Shown: piece after piece, positions 24,440-33,535 of the stretch | How the letters are laid out: each line of letters begins with the position of its first letter | Position numbering within the stretch: the stretch's first letter is position 1 | DNA from: Bacilli bacterium | GTDB taxonomy: Bacteria; Bacillota_I; Bacilli_A; RFN20; CAG-631 | Length of the DNA: 48,149 bases | Reading direction: 5' to 3' | Assembly (NCBI GenBank): GCA_900754115.1 | Contig: CAAEBM010000021.1 | Location: 1 to 48,149 of the forward strand | Program-made: the position numbers and the translations under genes | The notes under the pieces: model-generated | Told to the model about the DNA's origin: nothing | The model's database searches: none | Seen by the model: the letters and a program-made list of their open reading frames with translations, nothing else

Positions 24440-25137
24440 TTGAACAACTCCTTAAATATTTGATTAATACTTTCTCCATTATGTTCTTGACGAATTTGTT
24501 CACAATTGCCTTGTAAAACAATTTTTCCCTCGTTTATCATGACAACGGAATTGCATATCGGTTCAATATCTTCAATTAAATGAGTTGAAATGATGACAAG
24601 AGCATCTTTTGCATAATTGGTTAAAATGGTATCAATGATGAAATCTCTAGCAGCTGGGTCACCCCCACCAATGGGTTCATCTAACAAATAAATTTTTGCT
24701 TTTCGAGATAAAACTAAGCCTAATTGTAATTTTTCTTTATTTCCTTTGGATAAACTTTTACAACGGGAATGAATGCTGATTTTAAATGTTTTTAATAATT
24801 GTAACATATTTTGTTTGTCAAAATCGGGGAAAAGATCTTCAAAAAACGCAATAATATCTTTTACTTTTTGATTTTCTTGTAAATAAGTAGTATCTGGAAG
24901 ATACGAAACGATTGATTTAGTATAAGGACCAGGTTTTTGACCATCGATGAGAACTGTTCCTGTATAACTTTGTAATAAGCCGTTTAAAATTTTAATCAAA
25001 GTCGTTTTTCCAGAACCATTGGGACCTAATAGACCGACAATTTGACCAGATTGTAAAGAAATGTTGACACCTTCTAAGGCGGGAATATCATTTCCACCAT
25101 ATGTTTTTGTTAAATCTGCAATTTCAATTAATGCCAT
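24433..25137 (-). CDS. ABC transporter ATP-binding protein
   Basis: This 234-residue ATPase powers the adjacent permease. Visible motifs: Walker A GPNGSGKTT, a Q-loop region SYLPDTTYLQEN, signature LSKGNKEKLQL (degenerate from LSGGQ, as in YtrB-like ATPases), Walker B IYLLDEP, and the switch His in ISTHL. A strong AAGGAGG precedes the ATG. It is divergent from csoR across a 121-nt intergenic region. Confidence 0.9.
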   Translation of the reverse strand: MALIEIADLTKTYGGNDIPALEGVNISLQSGQIVGLLGPNGSGKTTLIKILNGLLQSYTGTVLIDGQKPGPYTKSIVSYLPDTTYLQENQKVKDIIAFFEDLFPDFDKQNMLQLLKTFKISIHSRCKSLSKGNKEKLQLGLVLSRKAKIYLLDEPIGGGDPAARDFIIDTILTNYAKDALVIISTHLIEDIEPICNSVVMINEGKIVLQGNCEQIRQEHNGESINQIFKELFKC

Positions 25138-25206
25138 AAAATTCCTCCTTATTTACATTATAAGTTTTTTTATTATAAAAAAAAACAAAAATAAATTTTT
25201 AATGGA

Positions 25207-25238
25207 TTGACAAATACCTGTACGGGGTATAATATAAT
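25207..25238 (+). promoter_or_regulatory. csoR-copA promoter and copper operator
   Basis: TTGACA (25207-25212) is followed by two overlapping TATAAT boxes (25228-25233 and 25233-25238; spacers of 15 and 20 nt). The dyad ATACC-7 nt-GGTAT (25214-25230) lies between the boxes and holds the GGGGTAT typical of CsoR operators. Confidence 0.75.
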
Positions 25239-25258
25239 GGAGAGAGGAAAGATGCTAT

Positions 25259-25561
25259 ATGAAAGATTCATGTCATTTGGATATACAAAAAAAACGTGTT
25301 CGCACTAAAGAAGAAAAAAAAACAATAATCCATCGACTTCATCGTTTGATTGGACAAATGAAAGGTATTGAAAAAATGATTGAAGAGAATCGTTATTGTG
25401 ATGATATCTTGATTCAATTAGCTGCAATTGACAAATCCATTAAAGGGCTTGCAAATGTTTTATTAGAACAACACATGCATACCTGTTTAATTGAACAAAT
25501 CCAACAAGAAAAATATGAAGGAATTGATGAGATAATTGAATTATTTAAGAGGTTTCAATGA
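25259..25561 (+). CDS. csoR: copper-sensing repressor CsoR
   Basis: This all-helical repressor of 100 residues releases DNA when it binds Cu(I). The metal ligands are present with the canonical spacing: Cys47 (RYCDDIL), His72 and Cys76 (EQHMHTC). RLHRLIGQMKGIEKMI forms the first helix. Its stop overlaps the copA start by 4 nt (ATGA), so repressor and pump are co-translated from one copper-controlled promoter. Confidence 0.95.
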   Translation: MKDSCHLDIQKKRVRTKEEKKTIIHRLHRLIGQMKGIEKMIEENRYCDDILIQLAAIDKSIKGLANVLLEQHMHTCLIEQIQQEKYEGIDEIIELFKRFQ

Positions 25562-28098
25562 TGAAAAAGAAATTTAATATTGAAGGAATGACTTGTTCTG
25601 CTTGTCAGGCACATGTGCAAAAAGCAGTAGAAAAGACCAATGGAACCAAAAATGTTCATGTCAATTTATTGCAAAATACAATGGATGTGGATTATGATGA
25701 GTCTGTTTGCTCTATTTTAGATATAGAAAATGCAGTGCAAAAAGCAGGATATAAAGCGACTTTATTTGAAAAAAATCAAGTAGAAAAAAAAGAAAAAGTA
25801 GCAACTCAAAAAGATTATGCTTTATTAAAATTAATCATTTGTGGCGTTTTGTTATTGATTCTCATGTATTTTTCTATGGGAAATATGATGTGGGATTTTC
25901 CTTCTTTTGCTTTTTTAGATCACCATCAAAATCCTATGGGTTTTGCACTCCTTCAATTTTTATTAGTTTTGCCTATTTTATACATCTATCGCAATTATTT
26001 CATATCAGGATTTAAAAAACTGTTTAAAAAAGCACCCAATATGGATTCTTTAATTGCAATTGGGGCAACCGCTTCTATGATATATGGAATTTTTGCATTA
26101 TTTATGATTAGTTATGCACAGGCCAATATCGCTAATATCGCAATCAGTGGACAAGGCAATTTGGCTCATTATCAATCTATTTTATCCACCTACCACGATA
26201 GTCTTTATTTTGAATCGGCAGGAATGATTTTAACCTTAGTTTCTTTAGGAAAATATTTAGAATCTCTTTCTAAAAAGAAAACGACGACAGCATTAACTAA
26301 ATTAATGGATTTAGCTCCTAAAAAAGCAATTGTTATCAAAAATCAACAAGAAGTGGAAGTTCCAATTGAAGAAGTAAAAGAAAATGATATTGTAATTGTA
26401 AAAAAAGGAGCAAGTATTCCTGTTGATGGAATCATCGTTGAAGGAAGTGCATCCATTGATCAATCCAATATTACAGGAGAATCCATGCCAATTTTTAAGC
26501 AAAAGGAAGAAATGGTTTTTTCATCTACAATTGTGAATTCTGGATATATTAAAATACGTGCCACTAAAGTGGGAAAAGATACATCTATTGCAACGATTAT
26601 TCAATTAGTCGAAGAGGCCAGTAATTCTAAAGCACCAATTTCAAAATTAGCAGATAAAATTTCAGGAATATTTGTTACCATTATTTTAAGTATTGCCCTA
26701 CTTACTTTTATCATAAATTTGATTGCTTCCTCTAATTTTGAATTATCTTTAAATTTTGCAATATCTGTTGTTGTGATTGCTTGCCCCTGTGCCTTAGGCC
26801 TTGCAACACCGGTAGCCATTATGGTAGGAACAGGAAAAGGTGCAGAAAACGGACTTTTAATAAAAAATGCTGCCATATTAGAAAAAGCTCATCTCATTAA
26901 AACGGTCGTTTTGGATAAAACAGGAACGATTACAGAAGGGAAACCAAAAGTGATTGATTTTATCAATTTAAAACAAGATAAGAATTTATTATCGGCTATC
27001 TATTCCATAGAAAATCAATCAGAACATCCTTTGGCTTTATCCATTATTGAATTTGCCAAAGAAAATCAAGCCTCTTTATTAAAAGTCGATTCTTTTTCAT
27101 CCTTAGAAGGAAAAGGAATGATTGGAGTAATTAACCAAGAAGAATATGCAATTGGAAATATCAAAATGGTACAAGATTTTAAACTTAATGAAGAAAAGAT
27201 TATTTCGATTGTCAATGAGGCAGCTTTAGATGGAAAAACTCCTTTAATTATTATTAAAAATCGTGAAATTGTCGGCATCATTACAATTAAAGACCAAGTT
27301 AAAGAAACTTCTAAACAAGCAATTGCAGAACTAACAAAAAGAGGAATAAAAGTTATCATGTTGACGGGTGATAATCAAAAAACTGCACAATCTATTGCTA
27401 AAGAAGTCGGGGTTAGTGAAGTAATTGCAGAGGTTTATCCAACAGATAAACAAAAAGTCATTCAGTCGTTAAAAACAGATGAAAAACACCTTGTTGCCAT
27501 GGTTGGCGATGGAGTAAATGATGCGTTAGCTTTAACGAGTGCAGATTTAGGAATTGCTATTGGTGGAGGAAGTGATATTGCCTTAGAATCCAGTGATATT
27601 GTTTTATTAAGAAATGATTTAATGGATGTCCTCAATGTCATTTCTTTAAGTAAAAGAGTTTTAAATACTATTAAAGTGAATCTTTTTTGGGCTTTCTTTT
27701 ATAATTTTATTTGTGTCATTATTGCTACAGGAATCTTTTATTATATCAATCCAAATTTTAAAATTAATCCTATGATTGGATCTTTGGCTATGAGTATTTC
27801 TAGCGTATCAGTTGTTTTAAACGCTTTGACGATAAACTTTTTCAAAGTAAAGAAAAGTGTAACTCAGCAAAAGCAAAGAAAGGAGGAAACAAAATTGAAT
27901 ACCATTGTGTTACAAGTTGAAGGGATGATGTGTAATCATTGTAAGGAACACGTTGAAAATGCTTGTAAGAGCATAAAAAATGTTGTTCAAGCCAGTGCAT
28001 CTTTAGATAAAAAGAATGTAACGATTGAATATGTCGATGCTATCAATCAAGATGAAATCATCCAAAGTATTGAAAATGCAGGTTATAAAGTAAAATAA
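25558..28098 (+). CDS. copA: copper-exporting P-type ATPase with N- and C-terminal metal-binding domains
   Basis: This 846-residue pump exports Cu(I). An N-terminal HMA domain has GMTCSAC (Cys13, Cys16). Eight membrane segments, the CPC motif (Cys409, Cys411), the phosphorylated Asp453 in DKTGT, and GDGVND (650-655) follow. Unusually, a second HMA domain (GMMCNHCKEH, Cys792, Cys795) sits at the C-terminus after a Lys/Gln-rich linker. Inside the linker lies a perfect ribosome binding site (AAAGGAGG, 27879-27886) 8 nt before an in-frame TTG (27895). The gene therefore looks like copA fused to copZ, with separate CopZ still possible. Confidence 0.95.
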   Translation: MMKKKFNIEGMTCSACQAHVQKAVEKTNGTKNVHVNLLQNTMDVDYDESVCSILDIENAVQKAGYKATLFEKNQVEKKEKVATQKDYALLKLIICGVLLLILMYFSMGNMMWDFPSFAFLDHHQNPMGFALLQFLLVLPILYIYRNYFISGFKKLFKKAPNMDSLIAIGATASMIYGIFALFMISYAQANIANIAISGQGNLAHYQSILSTYHDSLYFESAGMILTLVSLGKYLESLSKKKTTTALTKLMDLAPKKAIVIKNQQEVEVPIEEVKENDIVIVKKGASIPVDGIIVEGSASIDQSNITGESMPIFKQKEEMVFSSTIVNSGYIKIRATKVGKDTSIATIIQLVEEASNSKAPISKLADKISGIFVTIILSIALLTFIINLIASSNFELSLNFAISVVVIACPCALGLATPVAIMVGTGKGAENGLLIKNAAILEKAHLIKTVVLDKTGTITEGKPKVIDFINLKQDKNLLSAIYSIENQSEHPLALSIIEFAKENQASLLKVDSFSSLEGKGMIGVINQEEYAIGNIKMVQDFKLNEEKIISIVNEAALDGKTPLIIIKNREIVGIITIKDQVKETSKQAIAELTKRGIKVIMLTGDNQKTAQSIAKEVGVSEVIAEVYPTDKQKVIQSLKTDEKHLVAMVGDGVNDALALTSADLGIAIGGGSDIALESSDIVLLRNDLMDVLNVISLSKRVLNTIKVNLFWAFFYNFICVIIATGIFYYINPNFKINPMIGSLAMSISSVSVVLNALTINFFKVKKSVTQQKQRKEETKLNTIVLQVEGMMCNHCKEHVENACKSIKNVVQASASLDKKNVTIEYVDAINQDEIIQSIENAGYKVK
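27895..28098 (+). CDS. possible internal CopZ-like copper chaperone (in-frame within copA)
   Basis: Starting at the TTG at 27895, in frame with copA, 67 residues form a complete HMA copper chaperone: NTIVLQVEGMMCNHCKEHVE and ENAGYKVK at the end. AAAGGAGG lies 8 nt upstream, stronger than many gene starts in this window. Two products (full CopA and free CopZ) could come from one frame. Expression is inference; the site may be a relic of an ancestral separate copZ. Confidence 0.5.
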   Translation: MNTIVLQVEGMMCNHCKEHVENACKSIKNVVQASASLDKKNVTIEYVDAINQDEIIQSIENAGYKVK

Positions 28099-28105
28099 AA
28101 ACAAT

Positions 28106-28144
28106 AAAAAAAGTATTCTATACACCATTTAGAATACTTTTTTT
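28106..28144. terminator. bidirectional terminator
   Basis: AAAAAGTATTCTA pairs with TAGAATACTTTTT across a 9-nt loop, between copA and a convergent gene. Confidence 0.8.
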
Positions 28145-28162
28145 GTTCAGTTTAATTAATCT

Positions 28163-28705
28163 TTATTCTTCCGTTTGATTGCTTTCACTTTCATTAGTAG
28201 AATCAAAAGAAACGTTTTCTTCTAATGAATCTTCCGTTTGAATTTCATTAACTTCTTGGGTTGTTTCTTGATAATTGTTTTTGACATCAATGCTTACAAA
28301 CTCTTTCATATCTTGAAAATCAACAAGACCAATAATAACGCCAAGTGGGATAATAGCATTTAAAAGCAAACCATAAACAGAATGTTTAATACTTTCAATA
28401 TTGAGTAAAGTGAGTGAAAAGATAAAAATTAATAAAAAGCCAATGCAATTAATTAAAATGCCAATTCCTTTAATCGTTCTATTTTCAATAGTTAATCGAA
28501 GAGCAAGGAAAATTAAAGACGCTCCAGTGATTAATCCAGATAAGAATAACGCAATTAAAGGCCAAGCATAAGAACCATTTATATTGCGAACCAAATCAAC
28601 AAGATAGAAAAAGTTTGAAAATAAAGAAATACAAGCACCAATTAAAGTAACAATACAAACTCCTAAAACAACTTGAAATAAAATTTTTTTATCAACTTTT
28701 TGCAT
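28163..28705 (-). CDS. hypothetical four-helix membrane protein with acidic tail
   Basis: This protein of 180 residues has four predicted membrane segments (about 9-30, 44-66, 76-98, 105-127). A C-terminal cytoplasmic tail of about 50 residues is very rich in Glu, Ser, Asn and Thr (EVNEIQTEDSLEENVSFDS). No known motif is seen. A GGAGGG site precedes the ATG. It lies downstream of another four-helix membrane protein (76-nt gap), and the two may be related or co-transcribed. Confidence 0.6.
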   Translation of the reverse strand: MQKVDKKILFQVVLGVCIVTLIGACISLFSNFFYLVDLVRNINGSYAWPLIALFLSGLITGASLIFLALRLTIENRTIKGIGILINCIGFLLIFIFSLTLLNIESIKHSVYGLLLNAIIPLGVIIGLVDFQDMKEFVSIDVKNNYQETTQEVNEIQTEDSLEENVSFDSTNESESNQTEE

Positions 28706-28781
28706 AATTTAGTTCCCTCCGTAATGATTTTATCATAATTCATTTTATAAAATCTATAAAATTATATGAAAATTGAATATG

Positions 28782-29255
28782 CTATATGACTTTTGCATAA
28801 AGCACGGATAAAAAAGCAAGAATATTAGCCGACCCGCCAATAATGCTTCCAATTTCTAAAGAACTTTTTAAATTTAAAATAGATAAAGCATCGGAATAGC
28901 CAATGGAGGCATAACTAGGAATGATAAACATCATAATCCCACTTGCTAAAAAAAGTAAACTAGCAATTAAACCTAATAATTTATTCTTTTTAACGAACAC
29001 AGATAATAAAATTCCTAAAACAGGTAAAATAATAACGATTAAAGCCACATAATTAAATTTTAAAAGTTCACTTTCAAGATATTGAGTTTTACATCCAAAG
29101 ACTAGTTCAATTCCCGTAAATGCATAATTTCCTATAACAGGAATTGTAAGAGAAAAAACATCTAAAAGTAAAAACAAAACAACCGATACTAAAGCAAATA
29201 AAATACCAAATAACAAACATAATTTTTTTGCAGATGAAGATTTCTTTTTTGCCAT
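28782..29255 (-). CDS. hypothetical four-helix membrane protein
   Basis: This protein of 157 residues starts with a basic N-terminus (MAKKKSSSAKKLC). It has four membrane segments (about 11-35, 65-88, 93-113, 130-155) with a short loop containing GNYAFTGIELVFGCKTQYLESELLKFN. It has an AAAGGAGAG ribosome binding site. No family is recognised. It is divergent from the MarR-ABC operon across 150 nt, so it could share regulation with it. Confidence 0.6.
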   Translation of the reverse strand: MAKKKSSSAKKLCLLFGILFALVSVVLFLLLDVFSLTIPVIGNYAFTGIELVFGCKTQYLESELLKFNYVALIVIILPVLGILLSVFVKKNKLLGLIASLLFLASGIMMFIIPSYASIGYSDALSILNLKSSLEIGSIIGGSANILAFLSVLYAKVI

Positions 29256-29324
29256 TTTATAATCTCTCCTTTATGTATCTTTATTATAACATTAATTTTT
29301 TTACTTTAAAATGAATAAAATAAC

Positions 29325-29375
29325 TTGACATAAAAATAAATTATTTTTATAATTACCAATGCTAACTATTAGCAT
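29325..29375 (+). promoter_or_regulatory. marR-ABC exporter promoter and operator
   Basis: TTGACA (29325-29330), 17-nt spacer, TATAAT (29348-29353). Just downstream lies a perfect dyad ATGCTAA-CTA-TTAGCAT (29359-29375), followed by a related half (GTTAACTATT). This is a likely binding site for the MarR protein encoded next. Confidence 0.75.
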
Positions 29376-29405
29376 GGTTAACTATTTTAATAAAGGAGGG
29401 ATAAA

Positions 29406-29855
29406 ATGGAAATGGATGATTTGGCAGCCGACTTACTTCTTGCTTTTGGAGAAATTCGTAAAATGCATTCGTTTAACATTAAAGAATTTGGACCTGCAGA
29501 AGTACATGTAGGACATATTTTATTTGAACATGAAAAAAGTAATCAAGAACCTTTAAATGCAAAAGCTATTGCAGAAATGACCAAAATGTCAAAACCTGTT
29601 TTGAGTCGTGTTATGAAAAGTCTAGAACAAAAAGAAATGGTAGATCGAATTGTTCCTGCACATAATCATCGAATTGTGCAATATGTGATTAGCAAAAAAG
29701 GAAAAGATTTATTGGTAGAGGGAGCAAAGCAAATTCATCAAAAAACAAAAGAACTGATTGAAATTATGGGAAAAGAAAATACCATTCAGTTAATTAAGCA
29801 AATTCTATTATTAAATCAATCAGTGCAAATATTAAAAGAAAAAGCGAAAGGATGA
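29406..29855 (+). CDS. MarR-family transcriptional regulator
   Basis: This 149-residue winged-HTH protein has NAKAIAEMTKMSKPVLSRVMKSLEQKEMVDRIVPAHNHRIVQYVI spanning the recognition helix and wing. MarR proteins repress efflux genes until a toxic ligand binds. It has an AAAGGAGGG site, a dyad operator at its promoter, and an ABC exporter pair starting 9 nt downstream, so it is probably the local repressor of that exporter. Confidence 0.88.
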   Translation: MEMDDLAADLLLAFGEIRKMHSFNIKEFGPAEVHVGHILFEHEKSNQEPLNAKAIAEMTKMSKPVLSRVMKSLEQKEMVDRIVPAHNHRIVQYVISKKGKDLLVEGAKQIHQKTKELIEIMGKENTIQLIKQILLLNQSVQILKEKAKG

Positions 29856-29864
29856 TGATATTTT

Positions 29865-31601
29865 ATGTTTCGATTATTAAAACATTTTCGTCCTATTTAT
29901 TGGCTTGTCATCGCTTTATTAATCGTGATTATATATGGCCAAGTTCAATTTGAACTAGGACTGGCTGATAAAATGGGAGATATTACAAGTTTAATTCAAA
30001 ATCAAGCATCAACTAGTGAAATTTGGGATGTTGGAATTGAAATGTTACTTTACACGTTAGGAAGTGTAATTTTAACGGTTATTGTTGGCTATATTGCTGC
30101 TCGTTTGGCAGCCGATTTTTCTAAAAACTTGCGTTCTAAAATATTCAACAAAGTTTCTTCCTTTTCTATGCAAGAAATGAACCAATTTTCTACAGCAAGT
30201 TTGCTTACAAGAACCACTAACGATATACAACAAGTGACAATGGGAATTGTCATGACCTTAAGAGTGGCGATATCGGCACCAATTATGGCTATTACTGCGA
30301 TTTCAAAAATTCAAGCAAATAGCAAAGAATTGACTTTAGTCACTGCTCTTGCCATTATTTTTATGATTTTAATTATCAGTGTCATCTTTATTTTATCGGT
30401 TAAAAAGTTTACGAAGTTACAAAAATTGACAGATAAATTAAATGGAGTTACACGCGAAAATTTAACAGGACTTCGAGTTGTTCGTGCTTATAATGCTGAA
30501 GATTATCAAGAAGAAAAATTTGATGATATCAATAAAGATTTGACGAAAACCAATTTAGTAGTCAATCGTTTGATTTCTATTATGTCACCAGGAATGTCTT
30601 TAATCATGAATGGTTTGAATTTGACCGTTTTATGGTTCGGTGCTTATTTAATTAATAAGGGTAGTTTAACTTTACCTGCAATGACGACTTTTACAATGTA
30701 TGCTACGCAAGTCATTATGGCATTTATGATGATGACAATGATTTTTATTATGCTTCCAAGAGCCAGCGTATCTGCAAAAAGAATTTTAGAAGTTTTAGAT
30801 ACCCCATTATGTATTAAAAATCCTGAAAAAGCGATGGACTTAACGGATAAAAAAGGAGAAATCGAATTTAAAAATGTTTCTTTCCGTTATCCTGAGGGGG
30901 AAGGGTACGTTTTAAAAAATATTTCTTTTTCTGCCAATCAAGGTGAAACAGTTGCCATTATTGGTTCAACAGGAAGTGGTAAATCCTCATTGATTAACTT
31001 AATTCCTCGCTTTTTTGATGTCAGTGAGGGGGAAGTTTTAGTGGATGGAATCAATGTTAAGGATTATGACCAAAAAGTTTTAAGAGATAAAATTGGTTAT
31101 GTTTCTCAAAAAGCAATTTTATTTAGTGGAACCATTGCTTTTAATATTGCTTATGGCAATCAAGAAGCGACACAAGAAGAAATTGCTAAAGCTGCAGAAA
31201 TATCAAAATCAAAAGAATTTATCGAAAAATTAGAAAGTGGATACGATTCGTATGTCGCACAAGGTGGGAAAAATTATTCTGGAGGACAAAAACAAAGATT
31301 ATCCATTGCTCGTGCAGTAGCTAAAAATCCAGAAATATACATTTTTGACGATAGTTTTTCTGCACTTGATTATAAAACAGATAAAGAACTTCGATATGCT
31401 TTAAAAGAACAAACCAATCAAGCTACAACCATTTTAGTGGCTCAACGAATTGGAACGATTTTGACAGCGGATCGCATTTTAGTCTTAGACCAAGGTCAAA
31501 TTGTTGGTCAAGGAACACATAAAGAATTATTAAAGAATTGTGAAGTTTATCGTCAAATTGCTTATTCACAATTATCAAAGGAGGAATTGGCTTATGACTA
31601 A
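29865..31601 (+). CDS. heterodimeric ABC exporter subunit 1 (degenerate catalytic site)
   Basis: This half-transporter has 578 residues: six membrane helices (about 1-320), then a nucleotide-binding domain with Walker A GSTGSGKSS, canonical signature YSGGQKQR and Walker B IYIFDDSFSALD. The catalytic Glu is replaced by Asp (FDDS), the mark of the degenerate half in heterodimeric exporters such as BmrC/LmrC and TM287. It works with the next gene, which has the catalytic Glu. The pair probably exports drugs or peptides. The first residues (MFRLLKHFRPIYW) are the short elbow helix. Confidence 0.9.
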   Translation: MFRLLKHFRPIYWLVIALLIVIIYGQVQFELGLADKMGDITSLIQNQASTSEIWDVGIEMLLYTLGSVILTVIVGYIAARLAADFSKNLRSKIFNKVSSFSMQEMNQFSTASLLTRTTNDIQQVTMGIVMTLRVAISAPIMAITAISKIQANSKELTLVTALAIIFMILIISVIFILSVKKFTKLQKLTDKLNGVTRENLTGLRVVRAYNAEDYQEEKFDDINKDLTKTNLVVNRLISIMSPGMSLIMNGLNLTVLWFGAYLINKGSLTLPAMTTFTMYATQVIMAFMMMTMIFIMLPRASVSAKRILEVLDTPLCIKNPEKAMDLTDKKGEIEFKNVSFRYPEGEGYVLKNISFSANQGETVAIIGSTGSGKSSLINLIPRFFDVSEGEVLVDGINVKDYDQKVLRDKIGYVSQKAILFSGTIAFNIAYGNQEATQEEIAKAAEISKSKEFIEKLESGYDSYVAQGGKNYSGGQKQRLSIARAVAKNPEIYIFDDSFSALDYKTDKELRYALKEQTNQATTILVAQRIGTILTADRILVLDQGQIVGQGTHKELLKNCEVYRQIAYSQLSKEELAYD

Positions 31602-33435
31602 AGAAACAAAGCCAATGGCTAGACCTAATCGTGGACCTCATATGGGTGGACGAGTTGTTGAAAAACCTAAAAATTTTAAAAAGTCAATGATAGAATTGTT
31701 AGGTTATGTCAAGCCCTATTGGTGGTTGATTATAGTTGCTTTACTTTTTGCCATTGTTGCAACGGTGTGCAATATTATCTCTCCTAAAAAATTAGGCGAT
31801 TTATCTCAAACCATATTTACTGGGTTAGCAATAGATGGAAAAGTTAATTTAGCTTCTTTAACGAATATTGGTATTACATTAATCATTTTATACGTTTTAG
31901 CCATCGTTTTTGAATATGCAAAATCATGGATAATGACAGGTGTGACACAAAAGATTACATATCAATTTCGAAAAGATATCTCTCAAAAAATTAATAAAGT
32001 ACCTTTAAGTTATTTTGATACTCAAAGTTATGGTGATGTTTTGAGTCGTGTAACCAATGATGTCGATACGATTTCTCAAACTTTAAACCAAAGTATTATT
32101 CAACTTTTCACTTCTATTACCATGTTTATTGGTGTTTTAATCATGATGTTTACAATCAGTTATAAAGTAGCCTTAGTTTCTTTGCTTATCATTCCTTTAA
32201 GTTTGATAGGTTTATTGTCCATTATTAAATTTTCACAAAAATATTTTAAACAACAACAAGCTGACTTAGGAAATTTAAATGGCTATGTAGAAGAAATGTA
32301 TTCTAATCACATTATTATCAAGGCCTATAATAAAGAAGAAGCAACATTAAACGATTTTGATAAAATTAATGGACAATTACATAATAGTTCTTGGAAATCC
32401 CAATTCTTATCTAGTTTAATGAACCCAGTAATGAATTTTATTGGAAATTTGGCTTTTGTTGTCATCTGTGTTTTTACGGCTTCTTTAATACTGAAAGGTG
32501 AAATCGGTTTTGGTGCTATCACTTCTTTTGTTCTTTACATTCGTTTATTTACTCAACCTTTAAATCAAATTGCCCAAGTGAGCAATAATTTACAATCCAC
32601 CGCAGCTGCTTCTGAACGTGTATTTGAATTTTTAAATGCACAAGAAATGGAAGATGAAACACATTGTATTCAAAAATTAGAAAATGTAAAAGGAAAAGTC
32701 GAATTTAAAAATGTTTCCTTTGGCTATGAACCAAATCAAATCATTATTAAAAACTTTAGTGCAATAATTAAACCTGGGCAAAAAGTAGCCATTGTTGGTC
32801 CCACTGGTGCGGGGAAAACGACGATAGTGAATTTATTGATGAAATTTTATAATGTCACCAGTGGAGATATATTGATTGATGACATTTCCATAAAACAATT
32901 AACGCGTGAAAATGTACATGATATTTTTGGAATGGTTTTACAAGATACATGGCTATTTGAAGGCAGTGTAAAAGAAAATTTGGCTTATGGAAAAGAAAAT
33001 ATTAGCATGGATAAAGTTCAAGAGGCTTGTCAAGCTGCACATATTCAACATTTTATTGAATCAATGTCTCATGGTTATGATACAGTGCTTGATGAAGATA
33101 GTAATATTTCTCAAGGTCAAAAGCAACTTTTCACGATTGCTCGTGCCATGATTGAAGATGCCCCGATGCTCATCTTAGATGAAGCAACTTCAAGTGTCGA
33201 TACACGAACAGAAGAATTGATTCAAGATGCGATGGATAGATTGACAAAAGGTAGAACAACCTTTGTCATTGCCCATCGATTATCAACGATTAAAAATGCG
33301 GATATGATTCTTGTTATGAAAAATGGCGATATCATTGAAAAAGGAACGCATGAAGAATTAATGGAATTAAAAGGATTTTATAGTGATTTATATAATAGTC
33401 AATTTGAAACTTTTGATGAAAAAAAAGAATCTTGA
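31594..33435 (+). CDS. heterodimeric ABC exporter subunit 2 (catalytic)
   Basis: This partner half-transporter has 613 residues: six membrane helices (about 50-345), Walker A GPTGAGKTT, signature ISQGQKQL (degenerate), Walker B LILDEATSSVD (catalytic Glu present) and the switch His in IAHRL. The altered signature here and the altered Walker B Asp in subunit 1 together form the one silent ATP site expected in the family. I chose the ATG at 31594, overlapping the upstream stop by 8 nt, because AAAGGAGG lies at 31578-31585. An N-terminal basic, Pro/Gly-rich extension of about 30 residues precedes the first helix. Confidence 0.9.
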   Translation: MTKETKPMARPNRGPHMGGRVVEKPKNFKKSMIELLGYVKPYWWLIIVALLFAIVATVCNIISPKKLGDLSQTIFTGLAIDGKVNLASLTNIGITLIILYVLAIVFEYAKSWIMTGVTQKITYQFRKDISQKINKVPLSYFDTQSYGDVLSRVTNDVDTISQTLNQSIIQLFTSITMFIGVLIMMFTISYKVALVSLLIIPLSLIGLLSIIKFSQKYFKQQQADLGNLNGYVEEMYSNHIIIKAYNKEEATLNDFDKINGQLHNSSWKSQFLSSLMNPVMNFIGNLAFVVICVFTASLILKGEIGFGAITSFVLYIRLFTQPLNQIAQVSNNLQSTAAASERVFEFLNAQEMEDETHCIQKLENVKGKVEFKNVSFGYEPNQIIIKNFSAIIKPGQKVAIVGPTGAGKTTIVNLLMKFYNVTSGDILIDDISIKQLTRENVHDIFGMVLQDTWLFEGSVKENLAYGKENISMDKVQEACQAAHIQHFIESMSHGYDTVLDEDSNISQGQKQLFTIARAMIEDAPMLILDEATSSVDTRTEELIQDAMDRLTKGRTTFVIAHRLSTIKNADMILVMKNGDIIEKGTHEELMELKGFYSDLYNSQFETFDEKKES

Positions 33436-33454
33436 TTCAATAAATTACTTAATT

Positions 33455-33486
33455 AGGCAGGATTTTCATTTTGAAAAATCCTGCCT
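33455..33486. terminator. ABC exporter operon terminator
   Basis: AGGCAGGATTTTC pairs with GAAAAATCCTGCCT (one extra A), followed by a T-rich run on the plus strand. Confidence 0.8.
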
Positions 33487-33507
33487 TTATTTATTCTTTA
33501 AAAAAAT

Positions 33508-33535
33508 AACCCGTCTTATTTATTTAAGACAGGTT
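33508..33535 (-). terminator. terminator overlapping the DUF1846 stop codon
   Basis: AACCCGTCTTA pairs with TAAGACAGGTT (one mismatch), with a U-run on the minus strand. The stop codon lies inside the stem. Confidence 0.65.
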
